DNA of 58,757 nucleotides from Bacteroidales bacterium (GTDB taxonomy: Bacteria > Bacteroidota > Bacteroidia > Bacteroidales > UBA3824), in assembly GCA_017541145.1 (NCBI GenBank), contig JAFXZT010000084.1, positions 1 through 58,757 of the forward strand, written 5' to 3'. Both the position numbers and the translations under genes were made by a program. Shown here piece after piece: positions 51,136 to 58,757 of the stretch. Position 1 is the first letter of the stretch. The number at the start of each line of letters is the position of its first letter. A model generated the notes under the pieces. The model was given only the letters and a program-made list of their open reading frames with translations, searched no databases and had not been told where the DNA came from.

Positions 51136-52659
51136 ATGAAAAAGCTATTATCATTATTACTAACAATATCACTAATTCCGGCTATAACAAATGCGCAAAT
51201 ACTAAAAACCAAAGTTGCGCAAGGCGAGATAGAAGGGGAACTGCATAACGGCTTTGCGCTTTACAAAGCCATTCCATACGCAGAGCCACCGGTAGGAAAC
51301 TTGCGATGGAAACCACCTGTAGACAAAGCTCCGTGGCAAGGCGTTTACAAAGCCAAAGATTGGGCAAACCGTCCGCCTCAACCTATAGACGAAAACGATC
51401 CAAACCCGATGCCATGCAGCGAAGATTGTTTGTATCTCAGCGTAGAGACTCCGGCAAAATCTGCCGACGACAAACTTCCGGTATTTGTAATGATTCACGG
51501 CGGAGGATTTCTAAACGGAACATACGCCGGCACAATGGATAGTTTTGTAAAAGAAGGAATTGTATATGTAAGCATAGAATATCGTTTAGGAGCATTCGGA
51601 TTTATGTCGCTACCGGCATTAAGCAACGAATCAACACGCGGAACTTCAGGAAATTACGGATTGATGGATCAAATAAAAGCATTACAATGGGTACATGACA
51701 ATATCTCTAATTTTGGCGGAGATCCGGAAAACGTAACAATAGCAGGACAATCGGCAGGCGGAATTTCAGTAAGCGTATTATGCGCTTCACCACTTTGCAA
51801 AGGACTTTTTAAAAACGCAATCTCAGAAAGCGGAGGATCATTTTGGCCGGTAGCAAACAAACGCGGCGGAAATACAGCGATTTGTACAGCAAAATCAGCA
51901 GAAAAAATCGGTCTTGAATTTCAGAAAAGCCTAAAAGCCAAAAGTTTGAAAGCATTGAGAAGACTTCCGTTCAAAAAAATAGCAGACAGTACACAATTGG
52001 AAGAGTTTTGGCCCGTAGTTGACGGATATGTAATAACCGACGATCAATACAAACTTTATGAAAAAGGCGATTACAACGATGTTAACATCTTGATTGGCAG
52101 CAATTCGGACGAAGGTTGGATAATGAGTTTTGATATTGATAAAGGAACATTTGAACAAAATATAAGAATGCATTACGGTTCGTACTCCGACAAATTGTTG
52201 AAATTGTATCCGATATCCAAAAGTTACACAACCAAATGCGCAATGGCAGATGTATTTAGAGACGGATCGTTTGCTTGGGGCACTTGGGCATGGGCAAATC
52301 TTCAGTCAAAAACCGGAAAATCAAACGTTTACCTTTATTACTTTGACCAAAAAAGCGATAACTCATTTATAAAATCACCAAGAGGAGCAAATCACGGCGA
52401 CGAAATGGTTTTTATTTACGGTTGGAACATCGCACCTTTCAACGACATCGAAACCAAGATGTCTAATATCATGAAACAATATTGGATAAATTTCATAAAA
52501 ACAGGAAATCCCAACGGCGATGGTTTGCCGCATTGGTCAAAATATCAGAAAGATACAGAAACAGTAATGATAATGCACAACGGATTTCACTTATCCAAAG
52601 TACCAAATCAAGAACAACTAAATTTCTTTGAAGAATTTTTTAAATCTAAAAGACAATAA
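51136..52659 (+). CDS. Secreted type-B carboxylesterase
   Basis: The 507-residue protein has a signal peptide (cleavage after TNAQ). EDCLYLSVETP, IHGGGFLNG (oxyanion hole), GQSAGG (Ser206), SNSDEGW (acid Glu) and GANHGDEMVF (His) complete the carboxylesterase type-B set. Compared with the gene at 33114 it keeps the normal acid motif. It stands divergent from the GH2 gene and may remove acyl groups from hemicellulose. A strong terminator follows. Confidence 0.93.
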   Translation: MKKLLSLLLTISLIPAITNAQILKTKVAQGEIEGELHNGFALYKAIPYAEPPVGNLRWKPPVDKAPWQGVYKAKDWANRPPQPIDENDPNPMPCSEDCLYLSVETPAKSADDKLPVFVMIHGGGFLNGTYAGTMDSFVKEGIVYVSIEYRLGAFGFMSLPALSNESTRGTSGNYGLMDQIKALQWVHDNISNFGGDPENVTIAGQSAGGISVSVLCASPLCKGLFKNAISESGGSFWPVANKRGGNTAICTAKSAEKIGLEFQKSLKAKSLKALRRLPFKKIADSTQLEEFWPVVDGYVITDDQYKLYEKGDYNDVNILIGSNSDEGWIMSFDIDKGTFEQNIRMHYGSYSDKLLKLYPISKSYTTKCAMADVFRDGSFAWGTWAWANLQSKTGKSNVYLYYFDQKSDNSFIKSPRGANHGDEMVFIYGWNIAPFNDIETKMSNIMKQYWINFIKTGNPNGDGLPHWSKYQKDTETVMIMHNGFHLSKVPNQEQLNFFEEFFKSKRQ

Positions 52660-52664
52660 ACATC

Positions 52665-52707
52665 AAAAAAAATGCGGATTACAATTTGTTGTAATCCGCA
52701 TTTTTTT
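52665..52707. terminator. Bidirectional terminator
   Basis: AATGCGGATTACAA (52671-52684) pairs perfectly with TTGTAATCCGCATT (52689-52702) around a TTTG loop, with A-run and T-run on either side. It serves both convergent genes. Confidence 0.9.
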
Positions 52708-52718
52708 GTACAAAATAT

Positions 52719-53534
52719 TCAATCCTCAAAATTTCGTACCAATCTGACATTCAATAAAAACGCATTCTTAACACAATCTTGGTCGGGACAAATACAAGCA
52801 GGAGTCAACGACAAAAAACTGCCTTCATCGGAACTTGACCAATAACCGCCTTCAAAATTGTTGCAAAAAGGTAAAAACAATGCGCCGGAAGATTCCAATA
52901 TCTCAAACTGATTTTTATTATAAACATTCATCTTGAAATTATCGTCAGAAACCGAATTCATATTGATTCTAAAATCAGTAACATTGAAAGCCACCGGATT
53001 AAGCGGGTTGAAAGTTACACCCGAAGGACAAATCCAATCATCGGGCAAAATAACAATACCGCGAACATTTTCAACAGTAGCAAAATTTACAAGCGAAGTA
53101 GCTTTAGCACGTTTTGTAAACAAATAAATCCATTCTCCGGTAGTAAGAGTACGCCAAACATTCGGGTTACCGCAATTGGAACCGGTTGAAATTACATTAT
53201 GTCCCCAATCCGTAAACTTATCTGCAATATCTTTAGCATATCTGCCGACAGCAGGATTATTAGCAGATCCCCACGCAAAAAGATCAATACAACCGTCAAA
53301 ATTATTTTGAGTAAAACTATTTGTTTCTCCTATGACATCATATTGACATTTTGCAAACTTCCATGTATGATTAGCAAAATTATATTGAAGGTTTCCGGAA
53401 GAAAATTTCACCTTTCGAGTGTCCGAAACCGAAAAAATTCCCACTAAAGTACCTTCTTCATCAAGTTGACATGAATAAAAGCCAACTGAAATTACAAACA
53501 CTAATGATGTAATTATAAAAAACAAATTTCGCAT
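52719..53534 (-). CDS. Secreted protein of a FISUMP-like family
   Basis: The 271-residue protein has a lipoprotein signal (FYSCQ). FSVSDTRKVKFSSGNLQYN, WKFAKCQYDVIG, LFAWGSANNP and GYWSSSDEG are typical of a Bacteroidales/Fibrobacter family of secreted sulfatase-modifying-factor-like (FISUMP-type) proteins. Catalytic residues are not evident. Several Cys in the C-terminal region could form disulfides. Function unknown. Confidence 0.78.
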   Translation of the reverse strand: MRNLFFIITSLVFVISVGFYSCQLDEEGTLVGIFSVSDTRKVKFSSGNLQYNFANHTWKFAKCQYDVIGETNSFTQNNFDGCIDLFAWGSANNPAVGRYAKDIADKFTDWGHNVISTGSNCGNPNVWRTLTTGEWIYLFTKRAKATSLVNFATVENVRGIVILPDDWICPSGVTFNPLNPVAFNVTDFRINMNSVSDDNFKMNVYNKNQFEILESSGALFLPFCNNFEGGYWSSSDEGSFLSLTPACICPDQDCVKNAFLLNVRLVRNFED

Positions 53535-53584
53535 TTTATTGGTAAAAAGTAAAACCTAATTAAGTAATTTTTTATGTAACAGCA

Positions 53585-53620
53585 TAAAAAACCCCGCTAA
53601 TTGCTTTGAATCAACGGGGC
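53585..53620 (-). terminator. Terminator of the small-protein unit
   Basis: On the minus strand CCCCG...CGGGG extends through wobble pairs to about 11 bp and is followed by TTTTTT. It closes the transcript that starts near 53908. Confidence 0.75.
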
Positions 53621-53640
53621 TGACATCTATTTAATTTACA

Positions 53641-53862
53641 CTAATTACTATCAACATAACAATTTTGAGCAGAAAGCTTATCAAAAGATTCTGCATAACC
53701 GACAAATACATCTTTAAGAACAGCAACAAAAGAAGTATTCATCATAAAACAAGAAGAAAAATAGTTGTAGAATACTTTAATAACTTCACCCTTGATATCC
53801 ACATCTCTCAAAACCAATCTCAAGAGACAAAGAGATAAAAAAGTCAAAAAAAGGGTCATCAT
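53641..53862 (-). CDS. Small protein (73 residues) with hydrophobic N-terminus
   Basis: It begins MMTLFLTFLSLCLLRLVL, a hydrophobic helix that could be a signal or membrane anchor, followed by a mixed region with two Cys (SSCFMM and QNCYVD). I recognise no family. The support for a real gene is the transcription unit: a perfect -7 element at 53914-53922 and a terminator at 53585-53620 frame the frame on the same strand. The RNA of about 320 nt could also be a non-coding RNA. Confidence 0.5.
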   Translation of the reverse strand: MMTLFLTFLSLCLLRLVLRDVDIKGEVIKVFYNYFSSCFMMNTSFVAVLKDVFVGYAESFDKLSAQNCYVDSN

Positions 53863-53913
53863 ATTACAAATATTGAAAACAAAAAAGTATTATAAAACCA
53901 AATTTCTCTCATG

Positions 53914-53922
53914 GCAAAGATA
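53914..53922 (-). promoter_or_regulatory. -7 promoter element of the small-protein unit
   Basis: The minus strand reads TATCTTTGC, a perfect consensus match, 52 nt before the ATG at 53862. Confidence 0.65.
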
Positions 53923-54244
53923 GTGTAAAACGGTAGGAAGTCATAAGAAAAATATATTCAGAATGTAACAAAATCATACGAGTTTGTAACAAAATAGGGT
54001 AAAAAAAGCGCGATAGATAAAACAAAACCCCTAATTAATGTAAAAGTAACAACAAAAAACGCTTCAACAACAATATCTTTCAAAGTCTGATCATGGCAAT
54101 TGCCCAAAGTATTTTTTATAATATCAACATACAAGAATTTTACTTGTACAGGTCGGTTGACAAATACTTAGTTGCAGATATCACCGATACGGTAACTGTA
54201 AAAAAAATTTCTGCCCATGATGCTATTTATGCGTTTTTTTGTGC

Positions 54245-54303
54245 TACATTTGCATCCGTATTTCACATTGTATTAGCAGGTTAGCACTCATTAATGTGAA
54301 ATA
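54245..54303 (+). promoter_or_regulatory. Orphan -7 element with adjacent inverted repeat
   Basis: TACATTTGC (54245-54253) fits the promoter consensus. TATTTCACATT (54259-54269) and AATGTGAAATA (54293-54303) form a perfect 11-bp inverted repeat just after it. They precede the VanW remnant and may be what is left of its control region. The stretch 53930-54240 holds no gene I can support. Confidence 0.45.
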
Positions 54304-54330
54304 TTTGTAACAGCAAAATAATTTTAACTA

Positions 54331-54693
54331 TTTAGTTTTCAAAATTTTCCCGACGTCGACCGCACCATTCCGTTTGCTTGCAGTGCTACGCTTGCATACA
54401 ATTACATCGACCTGCAACTCGAAAACCGTACCAACATCACTTTCAAAATCAATCTTTGACTCGATGATGAATTTCTACACGACAAACTTTCTGCCGACCA
54501 TCCGTCCGAAAACAATTATGAAATCATAGAAACCGACCAACGTTTTGAACTTCAGTGGCGGGGCGGCTACACGCGTCACAACCGAATTATAAAACGTGTT
54601 ACCAACCTCCAAACCGACGAACAATACGATGAACTCGTTTCGGAAAACAATGTATAACCCGATATTGAAGGAGTGATGTTTTTTATAAGTTAA
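54331..54693 (+). pseudogene. VanW-family remnant (C-terminal part)
   Basis: The frame reads NFPDVDRTIPFACSATLAYN, YIDLQLENRTNITFKINL, then a TGA (54457-54459), LDDEFL, RFELQWRGGYTRHNRI, DELVSENNV, a TAA (54655-54657), and PDIEGVMFFIS to the TAA at 54691. The FPD..RT.PF...AT..YNYIDL and GGYTRHN motifs are those of VanW-type proteins, which accompany some glycopeptide-resistance clusters but are widespread and of unknown function. The TGA replaces an expected Trp. The N-terminal half is missing. There is no van cluster here. Confidence 0.7.
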
Positions 54694-54774
54694 ATCAAAT
54701 TTTGAATAATTTTTTCTTTGTTTTTTATAAATTAAGTATTTTTACAGCGGTATTTAATCAAAAATCTTATTAAG

Positions 54775-55698
54775 ATGAAACTAATCAATTTTTTAACTGC
54801 TACAGTTACAGCTGTTTTTTTATACAGTCAAGCATGTGCTCAAGAGCCGGCTAAACAGATTGAACTTTTCAAAGGTTCGATTCCCGGTGCAATCGGAAAT
54901 CCTAAACCCGATAAGCCGGATTCAAATCAAAATCAACATTGGATTACAAAAGTTTCCACGCCGTCGCTCACTTATTATCCTGCCGAAAATGCGAAAACTG
55001 CTATCGTGGTTTGTCCCGGTGGAGGTTATGCCGGACTTACTTATATGTATGAAGGTGTTGAAACAGCTAAATGGTTGAGTTCTAAAGGGATTGCGGCTTT
55101 CGTGCTGAAATATCGTCTTCCGAGTGACAAAACCATGAAAGACAGGAAAAACGGACCGTTGCAAGATGTTCAACAAGCGATTCGTTATGTGAGAGCCAAT
55201 GCCGCTGAATATGGAATCAATCCAACACAAATTGGAGTAATCGGTTTTTCTGCGGGCGGACATCTCGCTTCGTTGGTTTCTACACATTACAATGATGAAG
55301 TTTACAAATCAGAATATAAAGTAAGTGCGCGACCCGATTTTTCTATTTTGATTTACCCTGTGATAACTTTGGATACCACTTACACTCATGCGGGTACAAG
55401 AGAAGCTCTTATTGGGAAAAATGCGAACCGAGAGTTAACAGACAGATATTCAAGCGATAAACAAGTTACAAAAGATACTCCGCCGGCTTTTTTGGTTCAT
55501 GCACTTGACGATAATCTTGTACCTTATATCAATAGTATTATGTATGTTGATGCTTTACGTAAAAATGGTGTTCAGTGTGAACTACATCTTTATGCCGCCG
55601 GCGATCACGGACTTAGGGTAAAATCTCCGGAAGATACACAATCGTTTTGGCGCGATGCCTGCGAAAAATGGCTTAGAATGAATAAATGGTTAAAATAA
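54775..55698 (+). CDS. Secreted alpha/beta-hydrolase, acetyl-xylan-esterase-like
   Basis: The 307-residue protein has a signal peptide (cleavage near ACAQ). CPGGGYAGLTYMYEG is the oxyanion region, GFSAGGH carries Ser159, and HALDDNLVPY and AAGDHGL supply Asp and His. This set matches the bacterial esterase/BD-FAE-like group active on acetylated or feruloylated xylan. It fits the pentose theme of the window, though it is 26 kb from the xyl genes. A terminator follows at 55714. Confidence 0.9.
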   Translation: MKLINFLTATVTAVFLYSQACAQEPAKQIELFKGSIPGAIGNPKPDKPDSNQNQHWITKVSTPSLTYYPAENAKTAIVVCPGGGYAGLTYMYEGVETAKWLSSKGIAAFVLKYRLPSDKTMKDRKNGPLQDVQQAIRYVRANAAEYGINPTQIGVIGFSAGGHLASLVSTHYNDEVYKSEYKVSARPDFSILIYPVITLDTTYTHAGTREALIGKNANRELTDRYSSDKQVTKDTPPAFLVHALDDNLVPYINSIMYVDALRKNGVQCELHLYAAGDHGLRVKSPEDTQSFWRDACEKWLRMNKWLK

Positions 55699-55713
55699 AA
55701 ACTTGTAAAAAAT

Positions 55714-55747
55714 GGCGGACTCGTTTGGCAGAATCCGCCTGTTTTTT
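55714..55747. terminator. Terminator between esterase and nitroreductase genes
   Basis: GGCGGA (55714-55719) pairs with TCCGCC (55734-55739), followed by G and a T-run on the plus strand, with an A-run before it. Confidence 0.75.
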
Positions 55748-56259
55748 TATTTTTTAACTACAATTTCTTCAACATTTTTTCTTGTGAAATGTCTTGGACC
55801 GGGTTGAGCATTTTCTGCGGGATAGCCAATCGGGAAAATCGCAATTAAATCATAATCAGACATTTCCGGATAAAGTGTTTTGAGCTGAGGCGCGTCAAAT
55901 TTTCCAACCCAAGTTGTAGCAAGTCCAAGGTCATGAATCGCCAGCATGATATGTGTAGCAACAATTGAAGCGTCTACATCGGCGATATTTCTGTTGTCAA
56001 AACTTCGTACCCAAGCCTCAGAAGGGTTACCGCCAACAACAAGAAAAAGTCCCGCGCCAAAAGTATATGTCGTTACTTTTTTGACATTTTCTACAGCCTC
56101 GTTACTTTGCATAAGCCACAGTTTAAACGGTTGTTTGTTAACACCTGTAGGCGCAAAGTTCGCGCATTCAATTATTTTGTCTATTTTTTCTTGCTCAACA
56201 GGTTTGTCAGTAAGCATTCTGCATGAGTAACGCTCTTTTGTAAGTTGTAAAAATTCCAT
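55747..56259 (-). CDS. Nitroreductase-family FMN protein
   Basis: The 170-residue protein starts MEFLQLTKERYSCRMLTDKPV, with the R-x-S-x-R-like FMN phosphate site (RYSCR). APTGVNKQPFKLWL and the final PIGYPAENAQPGPRH are family landmarks. Its length is that of compact nitroreductases. It would use NAD(P)H to reduce nitro groups, quinones or flavin substrates. It is a single gene. Confidence 0.92.
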   Translation of the reverse strand: MEFLQLTKERYSCRMLTDKPVEQEKIDKIIECANFAPTGVNKQPFKLWLMQSNEAVENVKKVTTYTFGAGLFLVVGGNPSEAWVRSFDNRNIADVDASIVATHIMLAIHDLGLATTWVGKFDAPQLKTLYPEMSDYDLIAIFPIGYPAENAQPGPRHFTRKNVEEIVVKK

Positions 56260-56393
56260 AAGTCATTTATTTATTGTTTGTGATTTTTAGTAATTTGTAA
56301 TGAATGCAAATTTAATGATTCGACTTGAAAACGCAAAAAAGTAACAAAAAATTTGGTCGGATTAGTAAATATGAAAAGATGTTGAAAAACAAA

Positions 56394-56429
56394 AAAAGTG
56401 CAATCTCAGAAAAACGAAACTGCACTTTT
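56394..56429 (-). terminator. Terminator of the lipoprotein gene at 56455
   Basis: AAAAGTGCA (56394-56402) pairs with TGCACTTTT (56421-56429). Read on the minus strand it ends in a T-run. Confidence 0.75.
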
Positions 56430-56454
56430 GTAAAAATAAAATAAATTGTCGGAT

Positions 56455-57108
56455 TTATTTCTTCGTAAGTGTAAATTCAACAACGACTTTTTGTTTTGCA
56501 TCTTCTTCTGCATCTTCTTCTGTGTATCCTGCAGCTACAAGAAGTGCTGCCAACCCTTCTATTTCTTCATCGCTGAGATTTGCTTCTTTGAGAGCAGCAT
56601 CCATAAATTCTTCCATTGTAGTGTAGATGTAGAATTCCAATTTATTATTTGCCGCAATAAAGCCGCCACCGTAACTTTTGGTTTCGCCTTCGAGGTGATA
56701 GCCGGAATAATTTGTAAAGCTTACCTCGTTAACTGTTGTGGATTCTACATCAAAAATAAAGCCGTTAGAAGCTTCTCTGATGTTGTTCAAAACCCATTGA
56801 TCACCGTCTGAGCCGTCTTCTTTTACGATAAGTTTGTTACCGTCGGTTTTTGAAACTGTTGCTGTACCTTTTACTTGAAAATCACTTTCATTAAAGGTAA
56901 TACCAAGTGCTTCTCCAAGTTCAGCGAGTTCTGATGCAAAAGGAACTAATTTTCCTTCATTTTCTACGTAAATTGACATAGTACCGGAATAATTACCGAC
57001 AGCTTGGTCTCTTACATCCGAATCATCGTCGTCATCACTGCTACATGCTGTAAAAGCCAATGTAGTTGCCATAAGTAACATGGCAAACATAAATCTAATT
57101 TGTTTCAT
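56455..57108 (-). CDS. Lipoprotein with lipocalin-like beta pattern
   Basis: The 217-residue protein has a lipobox (LAFTACSSDDDDD) and an acidic linker. The mature part starts VGNYSGTMSIYVE and alternates strands, like the calycin-type DUF4925 lipoproteins of Bacteroidales, then an inserted acidic helical region near the end (LSDEEIEGLAALLVAAGYTE, in part) before the last strand VVVEFTLTKK. Function unknown. Confidence 0.82.
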   Translation of the reverse strand: MKQIRFMFAMLLMATTLAFTACSSDDDDDSDVRDQAVGNYSGTMSIYVENEGKLVPFASELAELGEALGITFNESDFQVKGTATVSKTDGNKLIVKEDGSDGDQWVLNNIREASNGFIFDVESTTVNEVSFTNYSGYHLEGETKSYGGGFIAANNKLEFYIYTTMEEFMDAALKEANLSDEEIEGLAALLVAAGYTEEDAEEDAKQKVVVEFTLTKK

Positions 57109-57141
57109 TTTGGTTGTGTATTAAATTGTTAACTAAAAAAA

Positions 57142-57204
57142 TTAATTTCGAGTTCCCCAATCAATAGCAAAGTTTACCATAATCGCTCCGGTGTTGATTG
57201 TTTC
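57142..57204 (-). other. Possible C-terminal fragment of an outer-membrane protein
   Basis: Directly after the stop of the decayed gene at 57205 the same frame continues for 20 codons and ends MVNFAIDWGTRN. The alternating hydrophobic pattern resembles the last strand of a beta-barrel. It has no start of its own; the assignment is weak. Confidence 0.2.
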
Positions 57205-57782
57205 TTATTTAAATTTTATGACTGATGCCTTATCCACACCACCAGTCGAAAAAGTTAAAATTACGCCGGATGCACTTGGTTGGTCTTTGACAGCTTTTCT
57301 AACTAATTTGTCTCTAATAGCTTGATATTGAGATGACCATGCCATAACATTTGATTCACGGTCAACTATTTCATATTCATTGATAGGTTCACAATCTGTA
57401 AAAATATATAATCCGTTTACTTTGTTTGCGCGTGCTAATGCAAGTTTTTCTTTATCTTGACCTTCTTTGAATTTAATTACGATTGCACGGTCGGTCAGTG
57501 CTTCCTTGTGCCATGCTTCTTACAACAGCGTCGCAATCAGAATGCTCTTTAACTGCTTTTTTGATTAATTTATTCCTTATTTCATTAAATTGACCAGACC
57601 ATGACATGTTTGATTTTACACGGTCAATAATTTCGTAATCGGAGATTGGTTCATTGTCACAAAAAGCAAAGATTCCATTGTTTTTTTTGAACACGAGCTA
57701 TGCTTTTATCATTTTGCTGTGCAAATGAATTGATGCAAAAAGAAAGCATAATAGCCAGTAGAGTAAAATAGTTAATTTTCAT
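57205..57782 (-). pseudogene. Secreted two-repeat protein with two frameshifts
   Basis: The ATG at 57782 starts a signal peptide (MKINYFTLLAIMLSF...NSFAQ). A run of eight A (57681-57688) then shifts the frame; removing one A restores ARVQKNNGIFAFCDNEPISD. Further on, a tandem GACCGACC on the minus strand (around 57485-57495) shifts it back; removing four bases restores STDRAIVIKFKEGQ. Repaired, the protein would hold two similar halves of about 80 residues (GIFAFCDNEPISDYEIIDR and GLYIFTDCEPINEYEIVDR). The family is unknown to me. Both lesions are typical slippage sites. Confidence 0.78.
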
Positions 57783-57899
57783 TATTTTATAATTTAAGTT
57801 GTTAATAATTTATCGATATGCAATATTATAGCTCTTTTTTATACTAACAAAAAGTTTAATCCCCGTTTTTCTGTATGAAATTCTCCAAAATTTTGGATA

Positions 57900-58112
57900 C
57901 TATTGGTTGTTTAGTTCTTCAGAAAGGTCTTTGAAAAAATCATGACTTAATACTTTGCAGATTACTTTTAGAAGTTCGGTATCAATGGTATTGTTATTAA
58001 AAATATTGTAACATGTTGAATCAGAACGGTTGATACTTTTTGCAAACCATACTTTAGTTCGCCCTTGACGCTCCAATTCTTCTTTTATCATTTGTCCGAT
58101 AGTTTTCTTCAT
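57900..58112 (-). CDS. Small XRE-type helix-turn-helix protein
   Basis: The 70-residue protein starts MKKTIGQMIKEELERQGRT. VWFAKSINRSDSTCYNIFN is the helix-turn-helix and LLKVICKVLSHDFFKDLSEEL the family C-terminus; this small regulator type is frequent in Bacteroidales. The long frame to 58274 runs through a structured leader and is not believable as protein. No clear promoter lies between the terminator at 58159 and the ATG, so expression may depend on read-through of that terminator. Confidence 0.87.
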   Translation of the reverse strand: MKKTIGQMIKEELERQGRTKVWFAKSINRSDSTCYNIFNNNTIDTELLKVICKVLSHDFFKDLSEELNNQ

Positions 58113-58158
58113 GGGTTGTAAATTATCCGTCCGATTGGATTCCGAAATCAGACCACAT

Positions 58159-58440
58159 AAAAAAGGCGTGGAATCCATATTCTGCCCGCTCCACGCACTG
58201 AGGTCTTCGCTACCTAAACATGTAGAAACAGGGCAGCGAATCCTCACGCCGTAAGTATAGTCAAGGCACATCAATCCGTTGATGAACCATCAATACATAC
58301 CCACGGACGGTTATCGCTGCTGTTGTTTCTGACATGTTTTTTTGAAAGTTGCGAAGTTTCAGTGCGTCAAAAACTAAGCGTAAATAATCGCCTTCTAAAA
58401 TAATATATGTAAAACCCTCCACCTCATTTGCGCAGAGGAT
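58159..58440 (-). ncRNA. Structured RNA or attenuator leader upstream of the HTH gene
   Basis: A -7 element at 58447-58455 and a terminator (GCGTGGA 58190-58196 paired with TCCACGC 58166-58172, then six T, minus strand) frame about 280 nt. Before the terminator another hairpin forms: GAGG and TTCGCTGCC (58232-58245) pair with GGTAGCGAA (58206-58214) and CCTC (58200-58203). It ends 47 nt before the HTH gene. It could be a free small RNA (6S-like size) or a cis-acting leader. I cannot assign it to a known family. Confidence 0.6.
58261..58335 (-). CDS. Possible 24-codon leader peptide in the structured RNA
   Basis: An ATG at 58335 opens a frame starting MSETTAAITVRGYVLM and ending at the TGA at 58261-58263, just before the hairpins. 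There is no run of one amino acid as in classical attenuation peptides, so translation is uncertain. Confidence 0.25.
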   Translation of the reverse strand: MSETTAAITVRGYVLMVHQRIDVP

Positions 58441-58446
58441 TCTGTG

Positions 58447-58455
58447 GCAAATATA
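58447..58455 (-). promoter_or_regulatory. -7 promoter element of the structured RNA
   Basis: The minus strand reads TATATTTGC, a consensus match. Nothing else is recognised between here and 58610. Confidence 0.6.
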
Positions 58456-58617
58456 TAAAAAAAAATTTATTCACGATATTTTTTATCTTTTAATATGATT
58501 TTTTTACTGTATTTTCATTTATCTCCGAATTAAAAAGATAAAACGAAACTGAAGCATAGTAGAAATTTAGTAATCAAACAAAAAAGATAAAGGATTTTAC
58601 AAAATAATCAAACAACG

Positions 58618-58653
58618 AAAAAAGCGAAACCATTATTTCTAACGATTTCGCTT
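58618..58653 (-). terminator. rRNA operon terminator
   Basis: AAGCGAAA (58622-58629) pairs with TTTCGCTT (58646-58653); on the minus strand a run of T follows. It lies just after the 5S rRNA. Confidence 0.85.
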
Positions 58654-58660
58654 TGTAAAA

Positions 58661-58757
<97 letters not shown>

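Noticed and set aside
54093..54284. 63-residue plus-strand frame
   Set aside because: No recognisable motif and no upstream promoter; it ends within the inverted repeat. I cannot support it as a gene.
5945..54459. TGA read as Trp (recoding) because two pseudogenes have TGA at Trp positions
   Set aside because: Intact genes use TGA as stop, for example the SDR gene at 8057, and both affected genes also contain TAA stops.
54331..54693. Vancomycin-resistance determinant
   Set aside because: Only a broken C-terminal piece of a VanW-like gene exists, without vanHAX or a sensor pair.
58113..58274. N-terminal extension of the small HTH protein to 124 residues
   Set aside because: It would be translated from the hairpins and terminator of the leader RNA; the family starts at MKKTIG.

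Overview
The window looks like chromosomal DNA of a low-GC member of the Bacteroidales (Bacteroidota); I cannot name the genus. The evidence is the -7 promoter element TAnnTTTGC (or TTTGT) found again and again just upstream of start codons, many lipoproteins with a Cys at the signal-peptide cleavage site, a one-protein hybrid two-component system, a BspA-type leucine-rich-repeat gene, DUF1703-type ATPases, and a 5S rRNA at the right edge that belongs to an rRNA operon continuing beyond the window. TGA is used as a normal stop.

Layout. 1-5868: two AAA-ATPase/PD-(D/E)XK genes flank a SNF2-type helicase. 5897-6997: a BspA-type pseudogene. 7058-19310: a stress and detoxification region with an AraC regulator, an SDR, a carboxymuconolactone-decarboxylase/cupin lipoprotein, a cupin/PNPOx/HxlR operon, a hydrolase/cyclophilin-like lipoprotein operon, GNAT acetyltransferases, MsrA, a YhcG/DUF1016 nuclease and a second AraC regulator. 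Parts are visibly richer in G+C than the rest. 19361-29038: a pentose (arabinoxylan) block with xylose isomerase, xylulokinase, a hybrid two-component sensor, a GntR repressor and a GH51 arabinofuranosidase. 29260-39271: hypothetical proteins, a type-B carboxylesterase, a DUF234-type ATPase, truA, a HExxH protein and a macro-domain protein. 39321-55698: a membrane/cytidylate-kinase-like fusion, GH31 and GH2 glycosidases, two further esterases, paired hypothetical secreted proteins, a small-protein transcription unit and a VanW remnant. 55747-58757: a nitroreductase, a lipoprotein, a decayed tandem-domain gene, a small HTH gene preceded by a long structured leader, and the 5S rRNA.

How it works together. 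The glycosidases and esterases (GH51, GH31, GH2, three alpha/beta hydrolases) could remove side chains from hemicellulose, feeding xylose into XylA/XylB under the hybrid sensor and the GntR regulator. No SusC/SusD pair is visible here. In the stress region, three promoters carry the same pair of 21-bp direct repeats at the same distance from the -7 element, which suggests one AraC regulon covering the araC gene itself, the decarboxylase-cupin/SDR operon and the hydrolase/cyclophilin operon. Other notable items are three in-frame hairpin repeats inside the DUF1016 gene, a structured RNA with a terminator in front of an HTH gene, two minisatellite arrays of 42 and 43 bp, and several genes caught in decay.
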